DNA from: CALMFT01 sp035333525
Lineage (GTDB): Bacteria; Patescibacteriota; Gracilibacteria; Absconditabacterales; Absconditicoccaceae
Assembly (NCBI GenBank): GCA_035333525.1
Contig: DAOQQF010000041.1
Coordinates: forward strand, 1 to 8,597
Direction of reading: 5' to 3'
DNA: 8,597 nt
Within the stretch, counting starts at the first letter, position 1. Each line of letters starts with the position of its first letter. The position numbers and the translations under genes were made by a program. The notes beneath the pieces are model-generated. The model was given only the letters and a program-made list of their open reading frames with translations, had not been told where the DNA came from and did no database searches. Positions 1-7,282 of the stretch are shown in pieces.

Positions 1-74
1 TTCTGTTATTGATGTATGTAGATGTTATTATTAGTATCTTAAGTTAGCAACACCACAAAAAGAATTAAAATAAC

Positions 75-102
75 TTGACATAGATATCTATATATTTATA
101 AT
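75..102 (+). promoter_or_regulatory. Sigma70-type promoter, consensus -35 and -10
   Basis: TTGACA at 75-80 and TATAAT at 97-102 are separated by 16 bases, so both hexamers match the consensus exactly. By a rough estimate from base composition, such a pair is unlikely to arise by chance in a window this size. Transcription would start near 109 and run rightward into the 287-aa gene at 231, leaving a leader of about 120 bases. The spacer holds a 10-bp palindrome (81-90), and a 14-bp palindrome follows the -10. The role is inferred from sequence only. Confidence 0.6.
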
Positions 103-207
103 GCTTTCACCTTTTAAAAGGTACATTATCAAGTCCATTGCAACATCCTCAGTTAGTACATTTACGGGGCAAGTGCAACACCTTCGATTTATATAATTAG
201 CGTATAT
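88..207 (-). pseudogene. Possible transposase N-terminal fragment (zinc ribbon plus helix-turn-helix)
   Basis: A minus-strand frame, open between a TAA (208-210 on this strand) and a TAG (88-90), encodes about 39 residues. It reads like the second half of a zinc ribbon (Cys-Cys-Thr-Cys-Pro) followed by TEDVAMDLIMYLLKGESI. This resembles the ribbon-plus-helix-turn-helix N-termini of IS1/IS1595-type transposases, which typically run RC..C then an alanine- and leucine-rich helix and GxS(I/R). There is no ATG before the cysteines and the frame stops where the second helix should continue. If real it is a broken remnant. The likeness is from memory and the piece is very short. The + strand promoter at 75-102 overlaps its 3' end. 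Confidence 0.22.
109..122. promoter_or_regulatory. 14-bp perfect palindrome at the predicted transcription start
   Basis: ACCTTTTAAAAGGT is a perfect inverted repeat starting seven bases after the -10 hexamer of the promoter at 75-102, exactly where transcription should begin. This is a typical place for an operator bound by a dimeric repressor. No regulator gene is recognisable nearby, so the function is inference. An AT-rich palindrome of this length could also be chance. Confidence 0.3.
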
Positions 208-230
208 TTATTTTGTAATAGTCTTTTTTT

Positions 231-1094
231 ATGATTGTTCATCGTAAGCAAACACCCACTACTATTAATATTAAGCAAGGCATTACTAAATTAACAGATA
301 TTCATAAACATTTTGAGTTTGAATTAAAAGATATTTTGAATTTTTATAATACAAATAATAAAACCTGAAAAATCATCAAAATGGATATGCTTTTTGATGA
401 TTCATTAATTCTTAAAAAAAACATAGACAAGCGATTGATGAGCTGTCTTAAAGATGCTATGAATTATTATTTTGTTAATTTCCAAGATGATATTGGTATA
501 ACATTATGTTCTATACAACAAGAAAGAGATTTAAATATCACATTAACATATTGTAATCAGAGACGTAAACCTTTCTTTTTGAATAAAGATGGTATTGGTA
601 AAGGCCCTGAAGGAAGGATATATATATCTGTCGATAAATCACCTATTGATAATTATAATTTTACTGTAAAATATGATTATGTCAAAAAGATATTATGAGA
701 TCTAAAAAATCATTCTCAGTGACAATTATGGCTTTCAAAAAATATGATTCCTTATGGATGACTGACTGAACAATGAAGAGCTGTGAATGTTTGTGATTTA
801 GAATCGCTCAAAGAATTGTTGCCAATTAAGCTTGATGAAAATCGATGTACGACTATTGATGATACTAGATGGGTTTGACTAGAACATGTATGATACGAAA
901 GAAAAAAATCTTATATTCATCCCATGTTTGATGATATTTCGAAGATAAATAAGATAATAGCTATGATTCAGTGATATCCCAATGAAGAACAAAAAAAATA
1001 TTGCATATCAAGAAAATGAAAGGTATATGGAAAATACAGTATACTAACTCTTTTTAAACTATCTGAAATAAAAGTCTTATACGATACTTTGTAA
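231..1094 (+). CDS. Orphan hypothetical protein, 287 aa
   Basis: I do not recognise this protein. Read with UGA as glycine, the frame runs unbroken from ATG 231 to TAA 1092-1094. A TAG at 219-221 in the same frame fixes ATG 231 as the first possible start. Glycine is encoded by TGA many times in the second half (696, 720, 759, 774 and others), which is why a standard-code reading shows only a fragment at 381-698. The product looks soluble: it is rich in Lys, Ile, Asp and Asn, with no signal peptide or membrane segment. A central stretch (about residues 85-150) has alternating hydrophobic residues that suggest beta strands. CGA codons occur twice and would be Trp under the local code. No Shine-Dalgarno sequence is evident. 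It is probably transcribed from the promoter at 75-102, perhaps with the split gene 41 bases downstream. Confidence 0.75.
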
Positions 1095-1135
1095 GGCCTT
1101 GTAAAATAGATTTTATTTCTTTATGATTTATTATT

Positions 1136-1330
1136 ATGAAATTACAAAACAGAGAAAGATGAAAAAATCTTTTACCAACTAAACAAGAGTTTTCTCATGA
1201 TATAAGATCCGCCATCATCTCTCTTGCTTGAGCGGTTTTTCATGTGTTTTTTTCATGATGAGATAAGAGTCTAGAAGAGACCTCGAAGGGATATATAAAA
1301 AAAAACACATACTACTATAAGTATTGATAA
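1136..1330 (+). CDS. N-terminal fragment of frameshifted acyltransferase-like gene
   Basis: This is the first part of a gene broken at a run of nine A (1297-1305). From ATG 1136 the frame reads about 56 codons of plausible protein with TGA glycines, then passes the A-run and ends after a few unrelated codons at TAA 1328-1330. The residues before the run include a mildly hydrophobic stretch (SAIISLAGAVFHVFF, about residues 23-37) that could contact a membrane. The rest of the protein continues in another frame at 1305. Deleting one A, or adding two, joins the pieces into one protein of 258 residues. It begins 41 bases after the preceding gene and probably shares its transcript. Confidence 0.5.
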
Positions 1331-1913
1331 AAACTCATATGATGCCATTGAGATGTTTGCAAGATGATGAAAAGGAATCATTATTTCAAATCATAAAAGC
1401 GGTGTTTTTTCTGATTATTTGCCGTTATTTGCTACTCTTGGAGATGATATACTAAAAAAATGTATTTTTTATACAGGTTCATATAATAGAGCTATGAATC
1501 AAAGAGAATTTCCAGATTATGTATTTAGACCTGCAACATTGAGAACGAGAAAAGATGTTATTGATCTGAAGGATCAATTAAAAAATGATATTGATTATGT
1601 CAACAATAATTGATGATATATTTTTATCATACCACCATGAGCGAATATTTCAGAAGATGCAGAATTTCAAGCATTATTTCAAAGAATAATCAAATGATCA
1701 GAAGACAATCTTTCTTTATTGGTTAATTATATTGAACATGATTCTATTAGATGATATAAACAAATTGCTCAATCTATCATAGGAAGCTCTACTCCGTCGA
1801 AAACAATAATAACCTCAAAATTACAATCGGTAAAAGATTGGAAAGATAATAATTGAAATGTGATGAAATGAGATGAAATGAGAAAAAAATATAATACAGA
1901 TATGAAGGGTTAA
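1299..1913 (+). CDS. C-terminal part of frameshifted, possible lysophospholipid-acyltransferase-like protein
   Basis: This continues the gene begun at 1136. The frame opens after TAA 1296-1298 and ends at TAA 1911-1913; if translated alone, its first ATG is 1353. In the joined protein, residues 80-100 read GIIISNHKSGVFSDYLPLFA, which resembles acyltransferase motif I (NH then Asp, with six rather than four residues between). Residues 161-170 read GGYIFIIPPGA, at the place of the family's I-F-PEG-(T/G)R motif, but with PPGA in place of PEGTR. The length of 258 residues fits PlsC-like enzymes that acylate lysophosphatidic acid at the membrane. The altered motifs mean it may be a divergent relative, inactive, or something else. 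TGA glycines at 1611, 1614 and 1638 match glycines in the putative motif. The terminator at 1968-2000 follows. Confidence 0.5.
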
Positions 1914-1967
1914 TGCCCATATATGCCTATGATTCTTATCTAATGATAATTCAATTCTCTTGCATCG

Positions 1968-2000
1968 CCTACCAATAAAATTACTTGGTAGGTATTTTTT
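1968..2000 (+). terminator. Rho-independent terminator
   Basis: CCTACCAA (1968-1975) pairs perfectly with TTGGTAGG (1985-1992) around a nine-base loop and is followed by TATTTTTT (1993-2000). This is a standard intrinsic terminator 54 bases after the split gene. It separates that transcript from tyrS, which starts 42 bases further on and must therefore have its own promoter. No clear -35/-10 pair is visible in that gap. Confidence 0.85.
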
Positions 2001-2042
2001 ATTATTCTGATTATCTTCTATTTAGTATTATTATAAGAATAT

Positions 2043-3320
2043 ATGATGTTACCATTGAGACAAGAACTCCAAGAAAGAGGACTGCTCAAGCAATATAGTA
2101 ATGAGGCTTTGTTTGATCTCTATGATCGCGGTGGTCAGACATGTTATTTGGGTGTTGACCCAAGTGCTGATAGTTTAACTATTGGTAATTTTGCTATGTT
2201 TATGACTGCACTACAATTTATGAAAAGATGAAATAAGCTGATATTGATTGTATGAGGAGAAACTGGTATGATAGGTGATCCAGGAGGTAAAGATAGCGAA
2301 AGAACTCTTGTGCCAATGGAGATTTTTGAACAAAACTTCCAGAAAATTGATCATCAGGTTTGAACGCTCCTCCATACTATCAACAAGTTATCATGATACG
2401 ACTGTCAGTATATGATCAAAAATAACCATGATTTTTATGAACATATGACGTTTTCAGAATTTCTTAGATCGGTAGGAAAACATATTACCGTAAACTCTAT
2501 GATGAACAAAGAGACGGTTGCTAAAAGAATCAATGATCCTGATAAGTCTATTAGTTATACTGAATTTAGTTATATGCTGATCCAATGATATGACTTTGTA
2601 AAGCTCTATCAAGATTATGGATGTAAACTTCAAATCTGTGGTTCTGATCAGCGATGAAATGGGGTTACTGGAATTGAACTCATTGGGAAGATGCTTGGGC
2701 AAGATGATGCGTATGTTATGACCTCCCCCTTGATTCTTGATAGTAGTGGCAAAAAATTTGGGAAGTCAGAAGGTAATGCAATCTGGTTGGATCCCACCAA
2801 AAACTCTCCCTACAAAGTGTATCAGTATTTTATGAATGTTACTGATGATGATGTAGGTAGGTTTCTCCGTATTTATTCATTATTGGATCTCTCGCAAATA
2901 CAAGATATTCAGAATCGTCACAACCAAGCACCAGAGCGTAGAATGGGTCAGAAGGAGTTGGCGTATCGTGTATGTCAGATTATCTTTGGTACAGTGATGG
3001 CTGATCAGGCTCAGACTATTTCTGATTTTATGTTTTCAGCTCATAAACTTGATACTCTCAAAGGAGCAGATCGTGACCTTATTATTCAACTTGCTCAGGA
3101 GGTGTGATCATTGGATTTAGGTACTCAAGAAGTATCGATTATTGATGCTTTGGTGCAATCATGATTGTGTGAATCACGCTCTGATGCTAAAAAAAACCTT
3201 GAACAAGGCGCTATCATGGTTGATGAAACTCCGATCAAAGATATGAATTTTATCATAACTTCTTCTCACCTCCTTCTCCAAAAAGGTAAAAAAAATATGA
3301 AGATAATAAGGAGCTACTAG
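2043..3320 (+). CDS. tyrS: Tyrosyl-tRNA synthetase
   Basis: This enzyme charges tRNA-Tyr with tyrosine in the cytoplasm (class I synthetase, TyrRS/TrpRS subgroup). The 425-residue length is normal for bacterial TyrRS. The N-terminal Rossmann fold has YLGVDPSADSLTIGN (residues 35-49), whose SLTIGN is the variant HIGH signature. GETGMIGDPGGK follows at about 71-82, then ICGSDQ-W-GN (W204, Gly205), which contacts tyrosine, and KFGKS (238-242), the KMSKS loop. An S4 RNA-binding domain occupies about 366-425. Eight TGA codons (2229, 2253, 2361, 2394, 2586, 2655, 3105, 3162) read as glycine, several at near-invariant sites. The only CGA in the gene encodes position 204, normally Trp. Arginines use CGT, CGC, AGA or AGG. 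ATG codons at 2043 and 2046 are both possible starts. The stop TAG (3318-3320) lies three bases from the end of the convergent neighbour. Confidence 0.97.
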
Positions 3321-3323
3321 TAT

Positions 3324-4181
3324 CTATTCTTGATGTAACCCAGTTTTGTTTTCAATATCTGATAATAATCATTGAATTTCTTGTTTGTGATTATTGAGAT
3401 ATGTATTGTATTTAGTAGGATGTGTGCGATCATTAAGTTGTTTTGCTGCAGATTGTATCATCGCAGTATAATCACGAACAGGAATATTTTGTTGGTACGC
3501 TCTTTTTCTGAGTTTATATTCGATAAAGTCATATTCTTTATTTGTGAGTCATGATGTGAGTGTTCTCTTTCAGTCTCATTGTTCTTTGATCCATCATAAA
3601 TTAAAGAGTTTACTAATATTTCTATCTATTGTACATGTGTCGGTATTTCATTTCATTCATTCACTAAAGTTTCGAGTTTTTCTTCATCTAATACTTTTGT
3701 TTTGTAAATAATTGCGACATGCTATTGCAACAGGTGGTAGTTGAAATGCATTAGGAATAAAATGTCATGTAGCGAGTTGTTGTAGTAAGAGAATCATTTG
3801 TTTTACATTTCAACTAGGATGTATAGCTGATGAGGTGATACTAAGTGTATCAGCCAGTAGTCATGCGTATTTTCATCCAATATCAATAAGTAATGTTTCA
3901 GTTTCATTATACCAATTTTTGTCTGATGCTCAGATATCTTCTCGTTTGTTTCGTGGAGTCCTTTTGGGAATATTGAATATAAACTCTTGGTATGTAGATA
4001 AATTTTTGAGCTTTGTGTCAATTATATTAATTATTGATTGTTTTCATAATTTTAAGGCTTCTAGTTTTGCATGCAGTAATATAGGGTAGCAGCTCGATTT
4101 TGTGGCTGTACGTTTTAAAAAAGCATTTTTCACTTCTGGAGATTGTACATCTCGTTTAAGTCTAGTATAAGTAATAGGCAT
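3324..4181 (-). CDS. Orphan hypothetical protein, 285 aa, possible winged-helix C-terminal region
   Basis: I cannot assign a family. With UGA as glycine the frame is unbroken from ATG 4181-4179 to TAG 3326-3324 and contains about fourteen TGA codons. A TAA lies in frame not far upstream, so this ATG is the first. The protein looks soluble and mixed alpha/beta. Around residues 185-215 it reads TIDRNISKLFNLGWIKEQ then GDGKRTLTSGLTNKEYDFI, which resembles the recognition helix and wing of a winged helix-turn-helix domain, though this is weak. Five CGA codons (for example P-[CGA]-NK-[CGA]-ED) would be Trp in this organism. A promoter candidate lies at 4208-4237. The gene ends three bases from tyrS, tail to tail, with no terminator between them. 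DNA binding is speculation. Confidence 0.75.
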
Positions 4182-4207
4182 AGAATATAGGAAAAAAAAT
4201 AATATTT

Positions 4208-4237
4208 TTTATATAAAGAATACCTTACTATTTTCAA
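4208..4237 (-). promoter_or_regulatory. Promoter candidate for the 285-aa gene
   Basis: On the minus strand, TTGAAA (4237-4232) is followed 18 bases later by TATAAA (4213-4208), or 16 bases later by TATATA (4215-4210). Transcription would start near 4201, about 20 bases ahead of ATG 4181. The region is very AT-rich, so the -10 is less telling than the -35. Confidence 0.4.
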
Positions 4238-4354
4238 TAGAATATATAGATATTATTGATATTGACTCTATACTTTATATCATTATCATGATTTTAGATA
4301 TTTTTTCTTTTTCTTCTTTCTTTATTCTTTCTTTTTTGAATCCTCCTTATCCGA

Positions 4355-4654
4355 TTAAAATATTATCAATGTTATTCCGAGTGTATCTCATGCTATGAGA
4401 TTGAACTCTTTTCTAATGGAAGCTTTGATAGGAAGGAGATAAGACCCTGATTTGGAGTCGGGGAAAATACTTGTATTCCATGTTATATATCCTATAGTTA
4501 CTTGAACTGGTACTGATCATCGTCATCTTCTTGGTTTTCATGAGGTGATCTTTTTTATTTGATCAGCAATGTCTTGGGGGAGTGTTACAAAATGCCATGA
4601 GGCTGGAGAGTTTCCATGGTTCCGAATCCGCAATGGTGCAGTAAATGTTATCAT
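4355..4654 (-). CDS. DUF1905 domain protein
   Basis: This 99-residue protein is one complete DUF1905 domain, a small beta-rich fold of unknown function widespread in bacteria. Visible family features are FTAPL then two aromatic positions (residues 4-11), SWHFVTLP (19-26), RRG-W-GSVPVQVTIG (42-56), TSIFPDSKSGSYLLPIKA (about 60-77) and AGDTLGITL near the end. Glycines 39, 44, 46 and one near the C-terminus are TGA. CGG codons at residues 9 and 11 and a CGA at 45 fall on positions that are aromatic in relatives as I remember them, supporting CGA/CGG as Trp. The minus-strand frame ends at TAA (4357-4355). The ATG at 4654 directly follows TGGTATAAT, an extended -10 that is too close to act for this start. 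The frame stays open upstream through the 56-bp repeat to a TAG at 4721-4723. Confidence 0.88.
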
Positions 4655-4661
4655 ATTATAC

Positions 4662-4717
4662 CAATTAAGTATCAAAAGAGAACTATTATTTTGGTAAATA
4701 CCGATGATATAACTAGC
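4662..4717 (-). repeat. 56-bp repeat, copy 1 (inverted relative to 8542-8597)
   Basis: This sequence is the reverse complement of the last 56 bases of the window with a single mismatch (4688 against 8571). Read on the minus strand it begins GCTAGTTATATCATCGG and ends one base before the TATAAT that abuts the DUF1905 start. In the DUF1905 frame it has no stop, and the one mismatch would be synonymous (AAT/AAC). Both copies have an in-frame TAG one codon before the repeat begins. It may be a mobile-element end, a recombination site or a conserved upstream region of two genes. Confidence 0.85.
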
Positions 4718-4786
4718 AAACTATTGGGAATCAAGAAAATGGGTAGTTCGCGTTTGTTATACAATCGGTATTAGTATCAACTAATA

Positions 4787-5008
4787 CTAAGTAAATTGAT
4801 TCATACCAACCGTGTTTGAAGTAGAGTGATATGTCAGCTTATCATCAATATTCATACAAGTAGCAAAAGTACTCAAAGTATTTTTTTGAACCAACCATGA
4901 GGATTTGCTAGGAGTTTGAAGGATGTTATGATTTTGAATCCTGCTATGGACACCAGCCAAAGCATAGCTCAAAAACCAAGACAATAAACAATAGTATATA
5001 ATACTCAT
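4787..5008 (-). CDS. Possible small secreted peptide, 73 aa
   Basis: The minus frame from ATG 5008 to TAG 4787 encodes 73 residues. It begins with a hydrophobic leader, SIIYYCLLSWFLSYALA, then G-VHS, which looks like a signal peptide with an A-L-A cleavage site. The rest is polar and rich in Ser, Thr and Asn, with no recognised motif. No TGA glycine is used, unlike the well-supported genes here, and no Shine-Dalgarno sequence is seen. The codon-aligned + strand frame is also open (about 4775-4987) but has no start codon. It lies in the same frame as the interrupted gene at 5039, so this stretch may instead be a decayed upstream part of that gene. Which strand codes, if either, cannot be settled by reading. 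It occupies most of the otherwise empty stretch 4718-5038. Confidence 0.3.
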   Translation of the reverse strand: MSIIYYCLLSWFLSYALAGVHSRIQNHNILQTPSKSSWLVQKNTLSTFATCMNIDDKLTYHSTSNTVGMNQFT

Positions 5009-5038
5009 TGTGTAAAGCTACTAGGAAAGATAGTTGCT

Positions 5039-5497
5039 ATGATCAGTATATACGTAGGAGAACATGAATTAAAAACCAATCATAGTGATGAACCCAAGAT
5101 GATAGTGGACCATTTTGAATGAGTTTCGATGGGATGAATAGAAGATAATCAGACATATCAACTTATACGCTCTCGCAGAGTAGGCAATAAGAGCGTTAGT
5201 GCATAGAGTGTAATAATTACTCATGAAAGAGTCATCCATGTTTGATGAGGTATATCTATGAATAGTGTTGATACTTTGAGTAGGATGGTAAATACGAATA
5301 TTGAGAAAAGACATGATATGATAATGACTTTGGCTTGAGATTGAGACCCAGATAGTCAAGATCATAAAATGACAGGAAGTATAGGTAAAACACACGGTGC
5401 AAAGACCGACGTCACTCAGGCTAAAAATGAAGTAAGAATGAGTATCATAGAGAGAGTATATTCAAAGGTTATGAGAAAGTCAAATGAGAACGTATAA
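5039..5497 (+). pseudogene. Interrupted gene of unknown function (in-frame TAG at 5204-5206)
   Basis: From ATG 5039, preceded by AGGAAAG nine bases upstream, the frame reads 55 codons to TAG 5204-5206. It then continues open for another 96 codons to TAA 5495-5497. Both halves use TGA as glycine (5120, 5135, 5243, 5246, 5336, 5342) and have a normal soluble composition, such as FEGVSMGGIEDNQTYQLI before the stop and ERVIHVGGISMNSVDTL after it. The second part contains GDGDPDSQDHKMTGSIGK. I recognise no family. It may be one gene of about 152 residues broken by a nonsense mutation, a read-through gene, or two small genes; ATG 5258 has a GAGG seven bases upstream. The antisense ORF at 5069-5395 has a poor composition (Tyr, His, Cys, Ser) and looks like a shadow. 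The stop lies eight bases from the convergent glycosyltransferase gene. Confidence 0.5.
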
Positions 5498-5505
5498 TGA
5501 TTGTA

Positions 5506-6249
5506 TTATTTACTTTCCTTCTTATTTTTTTGTACAGTGGGCTGATAGTATTTCTGTTGAAAATTATCGTTATACAGTCCTAGTTTATACAATATTTGTA
5601 ATTTGGTTTGTAGCCAAAAAACTCTTCGAAATCATCACTGACTATACTTTCTTGATGAGGTAATAGTTGGATAGAGTGATACATAGATGTCTTTATTGTT
5701 TCACTTGGTATAATCCAATAGTGTTTTGGAAAATGCTACATCTTCAAATAATTTCATACGAGGGAATCATCATAATTCTTCAAATACTTTTTTACTGCAC
5801 CACATAGCATTATCTCCAAAAAACTGTTTTGACCTTACCCTTTTTATATTCCAAAAAGTCGTCATCATGTTTGTCCAGAAGGTAAATGGACTATAGAGTT
5901 TGAGAAATCATCATCAGATATAGTGACTCAGATCTATGTGTTTGAGTTCCGTATTTGCTTGGATGGGAAGTTGATTATCAGCATGTAGAAATAAGAGTAT
6001 ATCTCAACTAGCAAGACTAGCACCATGATTCATTGTTTCTGCTCTACAATCACCAGTGGATTTCGTATAGATGATATTCTGATTATCTTTATAATGCTTC
6101 AAAGAATGAAAAATAATCTGATCATTTGATTGGTCACTGATGATGACTTGCACTTCATGTTGAAAGATGCTCAGAACATGATATACGAGCTCTCCAACGC
6201 GAGTTCATTCATTATAACATGGGATTACCACAGAGATAGAGTTAGTCAT
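5506..6249 (-). CDS. Family 2 glycosyltransferase, TIGR04283-like
   Basis: The 247-residue protein is a GT-A-fold glycosyltransferase of the type annotated as TIGR04283 (rSAM/selenodomain-associated transferase 2). The substrate is unknown; family members probably transfer a sugar from a nucleotide donor at the inner face of the membrane. It opens with SISVVIPCYNEG (4-15), the nucleotide-binding strand and loop. STGDCRAETMNHGASLASGD (64-83) corresponds to the family's G-GRA-QMN-GA region, and LLFLHADNQLP (85-95) holds the acidic metal-binding motif. GGGFLKLYS and FFGDNAMWCSKKVFEELGGF follow. The tail SSRKYSQGGFWRVFWLQ matches the family's Ser-Ser-Arg region, with the first W encoded by CGA and the second by TGG. 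The start overlaps the end of the VTT gene by eight bases, so the two are probably translationally coupled. This is the last gene of the operon. Confidence 0.9.
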
Positions 6250-6928
6250 TGATCTTCATTTTCTTTTTGATGATAAAAGCAATGGTGAATGAACATACGT
6301 ACAATACGAGAGAGATGAGTAAGTAATTTGTATTGAGCTTGATATTAGAAAAATCTAAACTCTGGACTCCATAAAAAGTAGCTCCAACCAATATATAGGT
6401 TACCATACCAGGTATGATGCCAAAAGCAGTAGCGATGGCGTACGATCTTCGCTTCACTCAGAATATTCCACATGCATAATTTACCATATCAAAATTGATT
6501 GGTATTAACCTGAGCATTAATGTAGATACGAAATGATTACCATGAAGGTATTGTTTGATCATCGCCATAACACCTTTTATATCACCCATACCAATACGTA
6601 AATATCTACCTACTAATCGAGCGATACTCGCACTCGCATTTTCTCATATAAAAGCATAAATGCATCACCAAATAGGACCAAATAATACTCAACCCAATAT
6701 CGTAGTAATACCAGCTGGGAATAATATCAATGTTCTCACGGTATAAAAACTCATGAATAGTAATGGCCCATACGAGGTTCATTGGAATAGTTGCAGTAAT
6801 CAATTCCCGATATCGGAAAATGTCAGATTATTTGAATATTTATAAAATACAAATAATCAGAATACACATACTCGAACGATTATAGCAAAAAGTTTTAATG
6901 GATTTTTGGGCAATAGTGACTTTATCAT
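6242..6928 (-). CDS. TVP38/TMEM64 (VTT/DedA-like) membrane protein
   Basis: This is a 228-residue integral membrane protein. Members of the VTT/DedA superfamily are implicated in lipid scrambling or carrier recycling across membranes; the cargo here is unknown. A first membrane helix covers about 12-30. The signature region FPAGITTILGGVLFGPIWG (70-88) leads into IGENASASIAWLVGRYL (94-110), the re-entrant loop and G-x-x-x-R-Y segment. LRLIPINFDMVNYACGIFG (139-157) is the conserved Arg-Pro-Asn-Tyr block. Further helices follow (about 160-190 and 205-222) and a lysine-rich tail. Many glycines are TGA, and CGA codons encode three predicted tryptophans (19, 104 and the W in GVKWRS). ATG 6928 overlaps the previous gene by seven bases and its stop overlaps the glycosyltransferase start. 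Fusion or pairing of VTT proteins with TIGR04283 transferases is a known association, as I recall. Confidence 0.9.
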
Positions 6929-7281
6929 AGGAAAGTATCGATACAGTGCTGTAAATCATGTAGTCTTTCTATTGCCTCGAACTCTTTTCAAGCCACAACA
7001 GTAGTTCTTGTTCCATCAAGTTCGCACAACACCGCCGGCAATGATTCTGGTGTCATACCCTGCTGGATAGCTCGCTCTTCATAATGAAATTCAGTTTGTA
7101 TTCACTTTTCATTCAGCTTATCTAAATACTCTTTCCATTCTCTTTTGATGGAGAAATCTCAATAGGTTAGAGAACACAGGTCACAAGCATAAGTACTGGG
7201 ACTAATAATCTTATGAGCAAAATTAATGAGTTTACTGATTTTATCTGATTTTGCTTTATAAATGAAGATAAGTTTTTTCAT
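6922..7281 (-). CDS. Conserved small protein of unknown function with CxxC, 119 aa
   Basis: The protein starts KKLIFIYKAKSDKISKLINF and carries HKIISPSTYACDLCSLTYGD at about 23-42, then IKREWKEYLDK. I recall a family of uncharacterised, probably cytoplasmic proteins with this pattern: an N-terminal strand, HKI-SP-TY-C-LC-(I/L)T-G and a following KKEWKEF helix. It has no assigned function, although some members carry unsupported 'GTPase' labels. The CxxC (C33, C36) could be redox-active or bind a metal, which would suit a neighbour of MsrAB. The final codon before the stop is TGA read as glycine, followed by TAA (6924-6922), so a standard-code reading would end it early. ATG 7281 lies one base after the msrAB stop, and the end overlaps the VTT gene. 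Confidence 0.8.
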
Positions 7282-7282
7282 A

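Noticed and set aside
101..196. Short + strand ORF starting at ATG 101
   Set aside because: Its ATG overlaps the -10 hexamer, so it would not be on the transcript.
2454..2702. Minus-strand ORF inside tyrS
   Set aside because: It lies opposite a strongly conserved part of TyrRS, so it is a shadow.
3372..4089. Plus-strand ORFs at 3372-3554 and 3835-4089 and a minus ORF at 3803-4021
   Set aside because: All lie within the 285-aa minus-strand gene that is continuous under code 25. The first two are antisense; the third is in a different reading frame and lacks TGA glycines.
4771..4790. Hairpin TTAGTAT / ATACTAA
   Set aside because: The stem is only seven AT-rich base pairs with no T-run on either strand, so it is not a terminator. 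It overlaps the stop of a doubtful ORF.
5069..5395. Minus-strand 108-codon ORF
   Set aside because: It is codon-aligned antisense to the interrupted + strand gene, has no TGA codons, and is rich in Tyr, His, Cys and Ser, as shadows are here.
5484..5663. A + strand 59-codon ORF with a hydrophobic stretch, ending at TAA 5661
   Set aside because: It lies wholly opposite the C-terminal part of the glycosyltransferase gene, whose sequence there matches the family (SSRK..., then the W-x-x-F-W region). It is an antisense shadow apart from its first bases.
6606..6803. Minus-strand 65-codon ORF
   Set aside because: It overlaps, in another frame, the VTT signature region of the TVP38-like gene.
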